The notes: generated by a model not told the origin, from the sequence alone. A DNA stretch of 64,000 bases from Flectonema sp. DT1601 (GCA_964019425.1 OZ025804.1:682001-746000); one strand, 5' to 3'; shown: positions 1 to 11,893, numbered from the stretch's first letter. Numbers and translations: made by a program.

Positions 1-2
1 AA

Positions 3-3000
3 ACCATCGAATCGTTATCTCTACAGCTGGAAGGTGAAAAGTCTTCACTCTCTGAAGAACTGACCAACTCCAATGACAGAGTTGTTGAGTTGGAGAATGT
101 TTGCAATGAAACAACAGCTGCCCTCACTTCTTCGAAGGAAACCATCACATCGTTATCAACACAACTGGAAGACATTCACTCCAATAGATATAAAGACAAT
201 GTAATCCTCACTGACAGGAACATTGAATTGGAGGCAAATATTGAAAGTCTAATAGCCGACAGGCAGGACAGTTTACGAGAAAATAATTCTCTAGAAGATA
301 AAATAAGAACAACGCTAATGGAAATGGACCAACTGACGTCGGATAATGTCCTCATTGAGAATGGTATCTCAAATCTGAGAGATGTTGTTGTGGTTCTCAG
401 GCAAACTCTTTCATTACCGAATACTGAAATCTCATTAGCTAACCCTCACCAAGGCATAGCTAACCTAACTCTGATGGTGTCACAAGTTGAAGAAGCGGTT
501 GAGAGTTTAATTTCTTCTTTCGAAGAAGAGAAACATCGTGCCTGCGACCTTACTCAAAACGCAGGTAATGTAGAGAAAGAGAACAACAAAAAGATTAATG
601 AGCTGGAATCGAAAAGTTATAAATTAGAGAATGACTTTAACACCCAACGAGTAGAACTTAATTCACTCAAAGACAGTTATTCAGACCTGAATAGTGAACT
701 CAATTTTGAAAAATCGTCAAACTCAGAACTTCGAGAAAAAATTGAAAAAAATAAAAATCAAAAACAAGTCGCTGATGATGACCATCTTCTTGCAAACAAT
801 TCTTTAAAAAGTAAACTTGAGGCTTTGACTGAAGCCTTGGAAGAGTATCAAGAAAAGGTAACAATTTACAAAGCTGACATACACACTACAACTAAACAAC
901 TTGACAGCCAAAAACAAGAAAACGCTCAATTGCGTATCCAACTTGAAAACAGCACTCGAAGTGAAGACAACGTTAGAGAACAGCTATCTTCATTGTCTCA
1001 AATTGCATCATCGACGTCTGCAGAAAATTCTTTACTAAGAGAGAAATCCGTCACTTTAGAACACAAAAACCATGAAATCAGTCAACTTCAACAACAAGTC
1101 TCTGAACTTCTTATCCAGATCGATTCCCTGTCAGAGACATCGTCATCAATGAATATCTTGGAAGAGGAATATACGAAACTATCGAAATGTAACTCAGAAA
1201 TGATTGACCTGAATGAGAAAAACAAACAAGAGAATGAACAATTAAAAAAAAAGGTAACTTTCTTAGAAGAAGGGAACGCCACCTGTCTGGAACTACAAGA
1301 ACAGATCGACGCGTTGAACGAGAAATGTTCCGAAAGTGAAAACGAGCTTCAAACTCTTTATAACGAAAGATCATCAGTATTAACAGCAGCGACAGAAGTA
1401 CGCGACCGCTTCGTTTCCGAAGCGTCTCAGGCAGAAATAGATCACAAAAAGAAAATATCTGAATTACAATTTAGAATAGCATCCCTCACTGATATTGAAA
1501 ACAGCAAAGTCTCTACCGTTCAACAAGAAGCAGTGACAAAGATAAATTCAGCGAGGGCTGAAACTGCTGCGGCGAAGCTCGACTTAGAAAGTCTTCAGAT
1601 TGAATGTGATAAAATAAAAACTGATAACGAAATAAAAGTAAAATCAATTCAAAGTAATGAAACTGAAATACAACATACGCTGCAGACAACACGAGAAGAA
1701 CTGAACAACCTATCAGAGAACCACTCTCTAATTCAAGAAAAATATAAAACTCAACTCACAACGTTAACAGAACTCCGCAGGGACGTATTTGTTTTGCAAG
1801 AAAAACTTCAGGACAGCAATAATAAAAACATCCCAGCAGACACAATAAACCGAATGCTTCACAGCGAGAGACCAATGAAAGATTTATTCCTAGTCTCCTC
1901 CAGTACTCAGGCTACTGTAATCTCTGTTGATGCTTCTACTCAGGCAACAGAGTCGCATAAAAAACCAAGTTCTGTAGGAATTGAACTGGACTGTATTTTA
2001 ACAGAAAATGAGCAGGTTGGTTCTAAACTCAACACTCCGATGTCACTTTCACATCGTAGTAGATCAGAGTCTGGATCAATTCGGGGGAGTCAAATAGTAC
2101 ATTCAGATGTGAGTGTGAAGGGAGCTATTGAATTGGTAAAGAGAAAGAGTAGTACTCCATCTCTGACTACAGTAGATGAGATATCTCAGAGTTCATTAGT
2201 AGAGCAGCGAGTAAATAATGAGATCGCTGAGATTGAGTCATCCCATTCAACGAGAATATCATCTCAGAGTCCATCAGCGTTAAGACAACAACAACAACAA
2301 CAGCAGAGATCTGATGACTCGTCTCGAGTGTCATCATCATCACGACAGACTTGTGTCCCTCAAAGTCCTTCTGTATTAGAGCAGCATCGATTACTTTGGG
2401 TACTTCAGGGGAAGTTAGTAAAATCTCAACAAGAAGCTCTCAGATGGAAAATATCTGCCGAAGAGACTGAGCGAAGCCTTCGTAGAGAACGATCAACCTG
2501 CAGTAGTACAGCAGACCATTCAGAAGGGAAGAATTGTACTCCCGTAACACCATCTCTACGAAAGTCTTGTAGTGTTTTATACTCTCCTCCTGATACACAT
2601 ATCACAAGTGAGTCTTGTGACGTTATTTATGAGAAGGAACAACCCGATACCAATCATTCTCCACCTGATGTCATAAAACAGAATTCATTGTCTCCTCAAC
2701 AACCAAACAGTAATGAAGTAACGAATGTTATTAAAGATGACCTGAGAGAAGTCTCAGTACCACAACAGGATCGTAGTTCAACGACAGCTGTAATTGATAA
2801 CAACATAGTTCGCGATATTGAATTGAGTTTGAGAAATGAATTACAAAGCCCTACATTAAATAAATATCCACCAGTGAGCGAACGACGTTCTAGAAGTGTA
2901 AATGGCAGTTGTCCTCAGTCACCGTTAGTGGGAAAGACGTTTGGTGTTGCGGGAGGTCGACCTCCGCTAACGAAACAGAGTAATGTTCGCTCTTCATCTG

Positions 3001-3110
3001 CTCGGTCACCATCACCTTTTGGTTCCATCACTTCATCTGCTGAAAAGATTAGACGAAACATCGAACTAATTAGAAATCGGGTGTGTTATTTCTTACCATG
3101 ATTGAGAAAC

Positions 3111-3144
<34 letters not shown>

Positions 3145-3361
3145 CATTTGTTATGAAATAATTAAACCCATCCCACAACAGGTTGCTAGTTCTCGAACAG
3201 CAGCAGAGTCTCGATTAAAGTCACCAAGTATGGGTAGGCTCTCAAGGTATGTATTGCATCTTGAGAAAAACCGATTTTTAAAGGAAAAACCAAAAAAAAA
3301 AAAAATATAACAAACCCAACACAGCACTGCACTTAAATATTTGAACACACCACAGAGTTAA
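3..3361 (+). CDS. long coiled-coil protein, 3' part, three exons
   Basis: The frame is open from the window edge, so the N-terminus lies outside; about 1059 residues are visible. Residues 1-600 are almost continuous heptad-rich coiled coil (Glu, Lys, Gln, Asn, Leu), with a roughly 50-residue internal repeat at the start (SLSxQLE). The second half is Ser/Pro/Thr-rich and low in structure, with a polyglutamine run near 2287-2310, one more helical stretch (HRLLWVLQGKLVKSQQEALR) and a basic Ser-Pro tail (RSPSP, KSPSMGRL) of the kind found in cytoskeleton-binding tails. I join 3-3080, 3182-3246 and 3325-3361, because the conserved-looking basic tail continues in phase across two GT..AG gaps and ends at TAA 3359-3361. 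Without splicing it would end at TGA 3099-3101. Role is probably structural (cytoskeleton, flagellum or Golgi), but no family is recognised. Confidence 0.75.
3081..3181 (+). other. candidate cis-intron 1 of the coiled-coil gene
   Basis: The donor is GTGTGT after codon CGG and the acceptor is CCCACAACAG. The 101-base gap contains about 24 consecutive A. Removing it leaves the reading frame intact and continues a basic Ser/Arg-rich tail. The acceptor resembles that of the next intron (C/A-rich then CAG). Inferred from frame and splice sites only. Confidence 0.55.
3247..3324 (+). other. candidate cis-intron 2 of the coiled-coil gene
   Basis: The donor is GTATGT after CTCTCAAG and the acceptor is ACCCAACACAG. 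The 78-base gap splits a codon (AG|C) and restores a 12-codon terminal exon. Reading through instead gives a lysine-rich low-complexity tail, which is less plausible. Confidence 0.55.
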
Positions 3362-4199
3362 TCTACCTGCATTGCATTGCATTGCTTTTTTTTTTTTTTT
3401 TTTTTTCAAACGATTTACACTCAGCTTTGGTTAGAGTTTCACCCCCCTGTCGTCTTGCATAACAGGCGTCAATGAGACAAAAAAAAAAAAAAAAATAATT
3501 TTCCCTTTTTTATGTTTTCTTTTTTTTTTCTAAACGTAATTTTTCTTTGATTAACAACTACAAATATTTTTTTCAGTCGAGTAGTTTTGATATTAATTTT
3601 GTTTTTAAATACCCTAAAATTATTACTGTTTTTACATTGTCAAAGTTTCCCCTGTCGCGTATGCAGCTAAGTTAGAAACTTTTATTTTAATATAATGTAG
3701 AGTACTTACGTCAATCGCAGAGTGTATATCTACATTAACATTAACTAATGTTAAATTATCGTTATGTTGTTTTATGATACAATACGTTAGTATTTTACGT
3801 ACAAAAATCGAACAGTTAACGGGTGGCGTTTTCTTTTCCCTTTACGAATCTGTTCCTTCGTTTTAGTTTAGTATGTTACGTTGGTTTGTGTCTCTTCAGC
3901 TCTCTCTCACTCTATTTCTCTCTCTCTGTCGTCGGTTGGCAATTCTTTTTAATTATTTACACCCATTGTGACTGCAATATCATTACACTTATTAACCATA
4001 CTAGTTGACATGGCTAAACAGTTTAAAATCGGTTTTATTTTTTTATTTTTTATATTTTGTAATTTAAGTATTCTGGTCTTTTTGTTAACTGGTTCTTTTT
4101 CCTTTTTTTTTTTCCTTCTTATTTCTCTTTCGAACTTCAAAAAAAAAAAAAGTTTTTAACTACACCGCAAACGTAATTGCGCATCATTTTAATTTAATC
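3362..4199. other. noncoding AT-rich spacer with dispersed repeat copy
   Basis: No gene is seen. The spacer holds several poly-A/poly-T runs and a block at about 3655-3810 that recurs at 8375-8560 and, split by a transposon, at 8985-9062 plus 9846-9885. A 35-base piece at 3612-3646 recurs near 12219. The short open frames are low-complexity Phe/Lys translations of homopolymers. Confidence 0.6.
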
Positions 4200-4221
4200 T
4201 ATTTTTTTTTTTTAAAAATAG
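4200..4221 (+). promoter_or_regulatory. pyrimidine tract and AG acceptor before sulfotransferase 1
   Basis: A T-rich run ends in AAATAG, 31 bases before the ATG. Six of the seven paralogues have the same layout (T-rich run, AAATAG, short A-rich leader, ATGGAGC or, in copy 7, ATGGAGCC); copy 2 has a different upstream region. It is best read as a trans-splice acceptor, though a 5'-UTR cis-intron would look the same. Confidence 0.5.
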
Positions 4222-4252
4222 GCTTCTAACGTCCAACAATAAAAATAAAAAT

Positions 4253-5716
4253 ATGGAGCTCAGCAGGGTAATCTTGTTGATAATTGCCTGTGTCACTATA
4301 TTTGCATGCTGGTCTGCCTCTGCAAAAAGCAGAAGATGCGTCACAGTAGTGGTTAAGAGAAATGCAAACGAAACATTACTTCTGAACCCTCTTACTCAAC
4401 AAAGGGATCCCGTGGTCCACTATTCCATACCTCAGTCAACAGAAATTAGAGAAGATAGTTCTGGTCAGGAAGTAGTGTTCTACAGGTATCAAGAAAAGCA
4501 ATGTGCCGGAGGCTTTGATCTGGGCCGCGTCGCTTCCCTGGAAGAAGCGTTTGAAGCGTGTGCGAAGAGGAAAGTCTGCCAGTCGATTAGTTGTCATAAC
4601 AAAAACGCTTGTAGGATCACATCTCCAACATGTATTTTACAGACATCGGTGGCGGATGAGCATGAGGCTTATGTTATTATTGCTAGAACTCCTGAGAGGC
4701 TTCACTTGTATGAGAAACTTCTTCAAGACCTTCCTACTACTGAGGTCTTGAAGAACCAAACTGGTCGTCGTTTAGCATCTGGTGAAAAACACGTGAAGAC
4801 CATAGCGTGGGATCCTCAAAGCAGTGTTTGGAAGGATGGAAACTTTCAGCGGAATTATTCGGAACTTCCTTACATTGAATTGACGAGCTCGGATCACTTC
4901 ACAATGGGACCACTTGTTAACGTAGACCCGATTCATAAAATTGTCATTGTCAGAGTTGCGAAGGTTCAGTCCACAAACATTTACAGATTATACGACAGAC
5001 TTGTTGGTCACCAAGACATTATTAATGATGAAAAGGGTGATATCTGCGTGCATTCAAGACAAGCTCAAAATGATCCCAACCGTGAGCGTATCACATTCAA
5101 AGACTTAGACACAGATACGTGTAACCGTATTATGAATGACCCTACTTATAGAAAAGTTGTGTTTTTTAGAGATCCTGTTGATCGTGTTCTTTCTTGCTAC
5201 CTCGATAAGTTCAAGCGTTTTCATTATTCGACCTTCTTTGGTCAAGAGGATGGCACGACGACCTTCAGTGAGCTTATGAGCTACATTGATACAGATGGTC
5301 CTCCACCATACGGAGTTGGCCCTGGAGTGAATTATCACTATCAAGCTCAGCTACTTACTTCGAATTTATTCAAATTTCTCCCTCTCTTCGACTTCATCGG
5401 TTGGGGAAATACTGCTCACACGAAACTGATGTTAGAGAAGTATGGTCTGTGGGATGACTTTGGAAACAAGACTTGGCCTCATGGCTTTATGAAATCGGGA
5501 GACAATCATCCCACTGGATCTAAAGATAAGAAAACAACGTACCTTAACGATTCGACAATAAAAACAGCAAAACGTGCTTACGATATTGATTATCAATTCT
5601 TTCGTCATATCGGACTTGAGAAAGGAGGTCCTCCTGTTGATGGCAGTCGTTTGGTTCCATTCTTCTCTCATTGTAATTATAATAAAGCCTGCTGGCCTGC
5701 TTATCCTGATGCTTAA
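4253..5716 (+). CDS. membrane-anchored carbohydrate sulfotransferase, copy 1
   Basis: Predicted type II Golgi membrane enzyme of 487 residues that transfers sulfate from PAPS to a sugar. Residues 5-22 form a hydrophobic anchor. Residues 80-145 are Cys-rich (possibly PAN/apple-like, low certainty). Residues 225-455 match the Sulfotransfer_2 type: the 5'-phosphosulfate loop is RVAKVQSTN (234-242), the 3'-phosphate site is FFRDPVDRVLSCYLDKF (304-320, with Arg306 and Ser314), and the family's late YDIDYQFF motif is at 443-450. Potential N-glycosylation sites are at Asn168, 201, 405 and 432. ATG 4253 is chosen because the A-rich leader and MEL start are shared by nearly all paralogues. It is the first of seven copies. 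The acceptor sugar is unknown. Confidence 0.85.
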   Translation: MELSRVILLIIACVTIFACWSASAKSRRCVTVVVKRNANETLLLNPLTQQRDPVVHYSIPQSTEIREDSSGQEVVFYRYQEKQCAGGFDLGRVASLEEAFEACAKRKVCQSISCHNKNACRITSPTCILQTSVADEHEAYVIIARTPERLHLYEKLLQDLPTTEVLKNQTGRRLASGEKHVKTIAWDPQSSVWKDGNFQRNYSELPYIELTSSDHFTMGPLVNVDPIHKIVIVRVAKVQSTNIYRLYDRLVGHQDIINDEKGDICVHSRQAQNDPNRERITFKDLDTDTCNRIMNDPTYRKVVFFRDPVDRVLSCYLDKFKRFHYSTFFGQEDGTTTFSELMSYIDTDGPPPYGVGPGVNYHYQAQLLTSNLFKFLPLFDFIGWGNTAHTKLMLEKYGLWDDFGNKTWPHGFMKSGDNHPTGSKDKKTTYLNDSTIKTAKRAYDIDYQFFRHIGLEKGGPPVDGSRLVPFFSHCNYNKACWPAYPDA

Positions 5717-8050
5717 AATGCTATTTTAAGCATCCAACTCCCTCTACGTAAAGAGTCGACTTACTAGTAAAAAACTATCCTCACGGAGTGTTGTTAGTTG
5801 CAAGCAAACAACAGCAATCAACGAGGAGCCTAACGTGGTCTTGTTCAGATAACGGAGGAATGAACAAATAAACGGAAAGAAATAAAGAGAGCCCATGCGT
5901 GACAAGGGAGAAAACAGATAGCGAGCTTTCTATTTTACTTCTGCTGTTTAAAAAAGAAATGGGAAAAAAAGAAAAGAAAAAAAAAAAAGCAAAACAAAGC
6001 GAGCCTTCATGAGCTATAGGTTTCTTATCTTTTCTTTGCCTTTGATGCGGTTTATATTTTTAGCACACAATCTATCATCATGCAAAATAGACTGTCGTCC
6101 CCAGCTCGCTGTCGATGTATATCAATACGACAATCTTATACAAATTTACGTGTGTACTTCGAAGTGACAAACGTAAAAAGGAAAACAAGGCGTGGCCTTG
6201 CGAGCCTTCGTGAGCTATAGGTTTCTTATCTTTTCCTCGCCTTTGATGTCTTCAAAGTCGAAAAATGCTTAAATGCAAGAAAGACTGCCGTCCCCATCTC
6301 GCCGGGTCTTCCCTGCCGCTGTATATCGATATAACGATCATATACAAACTTACATGTGTTTCGAAGTGACAAACGAACGTAAAAAGCAAAACAAAGCGCG
6401 ACCTTGCGAGCCTTCATGAACTGTAAGTTTCTTATCTTTTCTACGCCTTTGATGTGGTTTATATTTTTATCACACATTCTATCATCATAAGGATCACCGG
6501 TTCTTCTTGGTCGTGTCTTTCAGTCGAAAAATGCTAAAATGCAAGAAAGACTGTCGTTTCCATCCGCTGTACATCGATATACAACGATCAGAGTCGGGAA
6601 AGGCTTTACAAATTTATGTGAAAAAAAAAGCAAAAAAAAAAAAAAAAAAAAAGAAAGAAAGCAAAGCAAAAAAAAAAAAATAGAGAGAAAAAAAAAAAGC
6701 AAAAAAAAAAAATTAATTTTCAACTATACAAAATAATGATATAACACTGATTTTTTGTTTGTGCACGAACCTGTGAACCGACTTAAACTGATAAAGCTAA
6801 AGGAGTTCTTACAATAGTTGTTAAATGCAAAAAAAAAAAAAAAAAGCGAAAAATATACTAATTTACTGTGTATTTTTCAGCGACGAAAGGAGTTTCCATT
6901 TTATTTTCCCAAAAAAAAAAAAAAAAAAAGGGAAACCCACAGTAGTTTCCGAAATCGCCCACTTAATACAAAATATTTTTATGTTACATGAGAAACACAA
7001 CCTCAATAAAATAATTGTTTTATCCTGCTGACATGGTGTTCTGGTGGTATAACCGCGATTCTCTGAGGTGTACAGGTGGTGGGTTGTGTTAAAATCCTGT
7101 GCCTTGATGTATGGGTGGCGTACCCTGTTGGCAATGTAAGGGCGGTTGGTATCACTGTAACACCCACCTCCATATCGGAGACCACCTTAAACAATGTGCG
7201 GGTTAGAGGCAACGACGTTAACGGTACAAGCTAGTTGTGCGTCAATCAACATTGGCAGCAAAGGGACACGTGGTGCAAGAACACCCAGAATTGTCCAAAG
7301 CTCCGTTCTCCCGTATGTGAACTTGTCACGCGTCTCAAAGGTTTCCCCAGCAGAAGCACGCATCTTTGTTTAGAAAAAAATTGTGAGGCAACGCATTTTT
7401 CAAGGGTAAAGGAAAAAAAAAGTCTGCTAATTCGGCAAGTTCGATTCCGGTGGCGGATTTTTTAACCACAAGCCACAAGGCACTTATTTTGTATAGAGTT
7501 GCGGTTTCGGAAACTTTTTTGTGATCTGATTAGAGGTTTCCCAAAAAAAAAAAAAAAAAAAAGCCAAAAAAAAAAAACTAACGTAATCTTGCGAGCTTTC
7601 ATGAGCTATTGTTTTCTTATCTTTTCTTCGCCTTGGCGACGGGGTAACCGCGAGACCTGTAAACCAGCTTGAAACTGTTGATGTGTTTTATATATTTAGC
7701 ACTGACATGATAAGGATCGCTGGTTCTTCTTGGTCTTGTCTTCAAGTCGAAAAATGCTTAAACGCAAAAAAAGACTGTCATCCCCAGTTTGCCGGGTCTT
7801 CCCTGTCGCTGTATTTATACAAAGATCAGAGTCGGAAGAGACGTGTGTGCCTCGAAGTAGCAAACGTAAAAAGCAAAACATAGCCTTCATGAGCTATAAA
7901 CTTCTTATCTTTTCACCTTGGCGACGGGTAATTGAGTAAAACCAGCTTTGGGACTGTTGATGTGTTTCATATTTTTAGCACCGACATCAGAAGGACCTGC
8001 TTCCGAGGGTTTGCTTTCCCACTTGTCTGCCTCTCTCCATCACTCTCGTT
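5717..8050. repeat. sulfotransferase 3' flank and tandem dispersed repeats
   Basis: 5717-5950 is the 3' flank shared by six of the seven sulfotransferase copies. At about 5995-6540 and again at 7580-8040 lie diverged units of a dispersed repeat of about 190 bp, marked by GCGAGCCTTCATGAGCTAT, TTTCTTATCTTTTC and CGACGGGTAA. Related pieces occur near 23440, 30900, 37240, 40875, 43825 and 63110. 6860-7580 has no gene I can support. No coding function is seen; a SINE-like origin is possible. Confidence 0.6.
6716..6850 (+). repeat. dispersed repeat, inverted partner at 48325-48480
   Basis: The block around CACTGATTTTTTGTTTGTGCACGA and CCGACTTAAACTGATAAAGC appears as its reverse complement at 48325-48480 at high identity. 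The distal copy carries about 28 extra bases in the middle. Seen directly by comparing strands. Confidence 0.7.
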
Positions 8051-8374
8051 TTTTTTTTTTTTTTTTTTTTTTTTTTCCAATTTTTTTATTATCATTATCA
8101 TTATTATTATTATTATTGTAAGTTGTCGCGATAGCTAGCGGTATCCTTAAATAATGGTCGTGATAATTTCTTACAAATCAAACAAACGCTTCCCAAAATT
8201 TTACTTACAAAATCAAACAGTTGGCCCCCTTCCCATTTTTTTTTTTTTCAAAATCATTGTTGATTTAATCAAGGAAGTAAGCTTGCACTCTGCCGTATTA
8301 CACGAATCTCACGATCAATTCAAAATTGAATAACTCGATTCCGTACTGCTCTGAATAACAACAAGGAAAAGAGA

Positions 8375-8560
8375 TGTGTATGCAGCTAAGTTAGAAACAT
8401 TTATTTTAATATGTAAAGTACTTATGTCAATCGCAGAGTGTATACCTACACTGACATTAACTTAGTCACTGTATCTCAGAACTAATGTTAAATTATCGTT
8501 GCGTTGTTTATGATACAATACATTTTTATTTTACGTACAAGATCGAACAATTAGCCCCTT
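8375..8560 (+). repeat. dispersed repeat, empty-site homologue of the transposon target
   Basis: Closely similar to 3655-3810 (GTATGCAGCTAAGTTAGAAA through TTTTACGTACAA..TCGAACA). The third copy, 8985-9062 plus 9846-9885, is interrupted by the inverted-repeat element, so this block shows the locus without the insertion. Confidence 0.7.
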
Positions 8561-8715
8561 CCTGGTGTTTTCGTGTTTCTAAGTTTTTCAAGACAATATG
8601 ATTATTAATTAAGTACTCATGAGTTTTATAAAAAAAAACTGTTACGGTAACATAAGCAGGTGGTGCTCAACTATGTTCACGTGGACTCCAGTGGTATTAT
8701 TTATTCATTTAGTAG

Positions 8716-8970
8716 GTCCGGCGCAGTTATGACCTAAACTGGTTATCATCTTACCTGATCCTTTTGATTTTCATTTCTTGCCGAGCGATATGGCTATGTG
8801 CTGCACAATTTTTTGTGGTACTTTTCTGACTCTTTTCGGTAAGCCCACAGTAAAATTATAATGCTTTGGACAACTGGGTGAACGATCCTCTCTGAGAGTA
8901 TGGGCATATGGGTCGTATTATAAAGAAGGATTCATATGGAAGAAAGAAGATTTTTTATTTTTTTTCGCCT
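8716..8970 (+). repeat. dispersed repeat family B, copy 1
   Basis: Starts at GTCCGGCGCAGTTATGACC and runs to the poly-T after GAAAGAAGATTTTTTATT. It is about 80-90% identical by eye to 14349-14640, and to 48530-48705 over the central part. No coding potential recognised. Confidence 0.7.
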
Positions 8971-9062
8971 CCACTCGTTTTCGCAGAGTGTATACCTACA
9001 CTAACATTACCTTTAGTCACTGTATCTCAGAACTAATGTTAAATTATCGTAATGATAAAATA

Positions 9063-9845
9063 TATCAGTCATTCCTTTTTTTTGCGAACAAATTCTGGAC
9101 ACTGAAAAAAAATTTCAAAAAAAAATTGTAAAAATTTCGATCGAAGCGGCATTTTAATGCGCTGCATCGTTGGGTTCATTTCCGTCCGAAATCGGGAGGT
9201 TGGCATCACATACTTGTCACCCGAATTGAGAAAAGAGATTTTGTGGTTTACTAAATCAGCTCAGCCGTGGACAAGTACCAAAACTAAAAATTAATCGAGG
9301 GGTCTAATTTTACACTGCTGGTCCAGCGGGATCCAGAGAAAAAATAATCGAGCAAAAATATATTAAAGAGTACTAAGCATGTGCCGGTGAGGCAGATTGT
9401 TACTACCTGTCTTTTTGGACCTACTTTGATATTTAATGATCATTATCACCACCACAGATGCAACATTTTCCTTACATAATTGCTACCAGGGTTGATTTGT
9501 TAGTAAAAAGGTGCATATCTCTTGAGTGCGGGAGAAGGGAAAAAAAATAGTAAAAAAAAAAAAATTAGGGGTGTTTTTTACTCAGATTTTCTCGATCTTT
9601 CCATTCCAGTTCTGGGATTAATATTTATCATTGAGTAGTACCAAGGAAATTTTGCGAAGAGACGTTTATCTCTTTTTAGCAGCACTTACCATGTTTAAAA
9701 GTATATCCCTATGCCTAATTTTACAGATCGCACCCTCCCCGATTCCAAAAAATAAAAAATCGAGCAAAAGTAACATATCGTGTAACCTTGCTCAGGCGGT
9801 GAGAAAATGGTGTTTTTTGTTCGCAAAAAAAAGGAATGACTGATA
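9063..9845. mobile_element. Tc1/mariner-like inverted-repeat element, non-autonomous
   Basis: Perfect 30-bp terminal inverted repeats at 9063-9092 and 9816-9845 (TATCAGTCATTCC... and its complement), each flanked by TA, the target duplication of the Tc1/mariner superfamily. The surrounding repeat exists without the insertion at 3765-3800 and 8500-8540. The 783-bp element has no convincing transposase frame, so it is a MITE-like or internally deleted copy that would need a transposase from elsewhere. Confidence 0.8.
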
Positions 9846-9885
9846 TATATTTATTTTACGTACAAACTCGAACAGTTAACCCCCC

Positions 9886-11176
9886 ACTCGTTATAGCCAG
9901 TTTCAAGTTGCTTTCCATTTGACATTACACCCCACTCCTTCGTATCGTATCAAATTACCCCCTCCCCCCAACCTTGATTGTATCCAAGTTCCCCCACTCC
10001 CCTACTCCCAGCTCATTTCACAGTACTTTTATTTTTTGTGCTTGCCAGATGAATCTTTTCGTATCGTATCAAACTTCCCCCCCCTCCAGCATCTATGTAA
10101 TCTTGAAGCAAGTGATGTGGAAATTATTAAAGACCGGTCCTTCACGAGAATTTCACGAATGTTTCATTGGATTCAAAAATTTACTAGCCACGAAGTGAAA
10201 GAAAATAATAAAATGCAGGCAATCATAGTAGCACTCAACGAGGCTCTTAAAATTAAGAGAAAGAAAGAAGAAATGTTAGGTTGATGAAGACTTTAATGCA
10301 GCATTCGTAAAAGAAAAGTTCAAGAAGTTATTACTTTCTGGCTTACCGACTGAAACATCCTATGGACTCAGTAGGACTTTAGGATCGAAAATATTTAGCA
10401 CAAATACGATTGAAATAGAGCAGGCACACTAACGATGAACAATGTCCGTGTTATTTATATGAGGCAGTGCCCCCCCTCCACCAAAGAAACCGGGCAATGT
10501 TCAACGCCTCCTGTTTCATGGTGACAGTACTTTTATTTTTTTGTGCAAAGACCTGCAGTATTCTTCCCAGATAAATCTTTTCGTATCGTATCAAAGGTCC
10601 CCCCACGATTTCTGCCAGGCTATCTTGTGGGCTTAACACCCGATCCGAGCCCACCACCCCACGAAAGTACCATCCAAGAAAACCCAATTCCGCTACTGGA
10701 GAACCCCCCTAGCAGCCCGCCAGTTTCAAAATTTCATTTTTTCTAACTGTAAACGTCACTTTTGCCTTGTAAGCTGTGCATTCCTGTGTTAGAAGCGTGA
10801 ATGTATAAAATTTCTTACTTGAAAGCATTCAAGAATTTTATTATTAACCAGCTGATTGAGGTAAGGTCTGGGATGTGACATTCCGTAGTCTGGATTTGCT
10901 GCTTGTAAAATTGTGTGTATATCGCCGTGGTGTTGGCAACCAAGGGCTCAATTACAGCCTTAATAACCAGCAGGGTTCAGACTGTCTGCTAGAGACACCA
11001 TCCGTTACGTCGACCTGCATCTTAGATACAAGTCGTGAAGACTGAAGATGTTACGCGGCAAGTTTATTCCGAAGATTCTTGCCAGTGAGGCAGTAGTTGC
11101 ACACGTCCGTCCTGCGCCGTAACTTACTTCTGAAACTCAACGCTTCGTGGAGAACGGTAGACTGAGTATGAGACTA
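9886..11176. other. unassigned spacer with short C-rich repeats
   Basis: The motif TTTTCGTATCGTATCAAA followed by a C run occurs near 9940, 10050 and 10575, suggesting a small degenerate repeat. An open frame at 9919-10284 ends in a plausible helical segment (about 60 residues from EASDVEII to KKEEMLG), but it has no start context, family or paralogue, so I do not call it a gene. Confidence 0.4.
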
Positions 11177-11893
11177 CGTCTTTCAGAGGTGAGTCATCAT
11201 AGACCTGCCTAATAGGAAGTCACTCGTATTCACTCAGAGGTGAGTCATCATAGACCTGCCTAATAGGAAGTCACTCGTATTCACTCAGAGGTGAGTCATC
11301 ATAGACTGCCTAATAGGAAGTCACTCGTATTCACTCAGAGGTGAGTCATCATAGACCTGCCTAATAGGAAGTCACTCGTATTCACTCAGAGGTGAGTCAT
11401 CATAGACCTGCCTAATAGGAAGTCACTCGTATTCACTCAGAGGTGAGTCATCATAGACTGCCTAATAGGAAGTCACTCGTATTCACTCAGAGGTGAGTCA
11501 TCATAGACTGCCTAATAGGAAGTCACTCGTATTCACTCAGAGGTGAGTCATCATAGACCTGCCTAATAGGAAGTCACTCGTATTCACTCAGAGGTGAGTC
11601 ATCATAGACCTGCCTAATAGGAAGTCACTCGTATTCACTCAGAGGTGAGTCATCATAGACCTGCCTAATAGGAAGTCACTCGTATTCACTCAGAGGTGAG
11701 TCATCATAGACCTGCCTAATAGGAAGTCACTCGTATTCACTCAGAGGTGAGTCATCATAGACCTGCCTAATAGGAAGTCACTCGTATTCACTCAGAGGTG
11801 AGTCATCATAGACCTGCCTAATAGGAAGTCACTCGTATTCACTCAGAGGTGAGTCATCATAGACTGCCTAATAGGAAGTCACTCGTATTCACT
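11177..11893. repeat. 51-bp minisatellite, about 14 units
   Basis: Head-to-tail units of 51 bp (50 bp in variants lacking one C in ATAGACCTGCC), starting TCAGAGGTGAGTCATCATAG and ending GTCACTCGTATTCAC. Almost no substitutions among units, so the expansion is young. Every unit contains TGAGTCA, the AP-1/bZIP consensus, though nothing shows it is used. Confidence 0.9.

Noticed and set aside
4503-4751. 82-codon ORF overlapping sulfotransferase 1, and equivalents in the other copies
   Set aside because: Shadow frame of the sulfotransferase Cys-rich region; it recurs only because the genes are duplicated.
9919-10284. 121-codon ORF with a helical C-terminal part
   Set aside because: The first half is translated C-rich repeat, there is no start signal and no family match. 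Possibly a decayed fragment.
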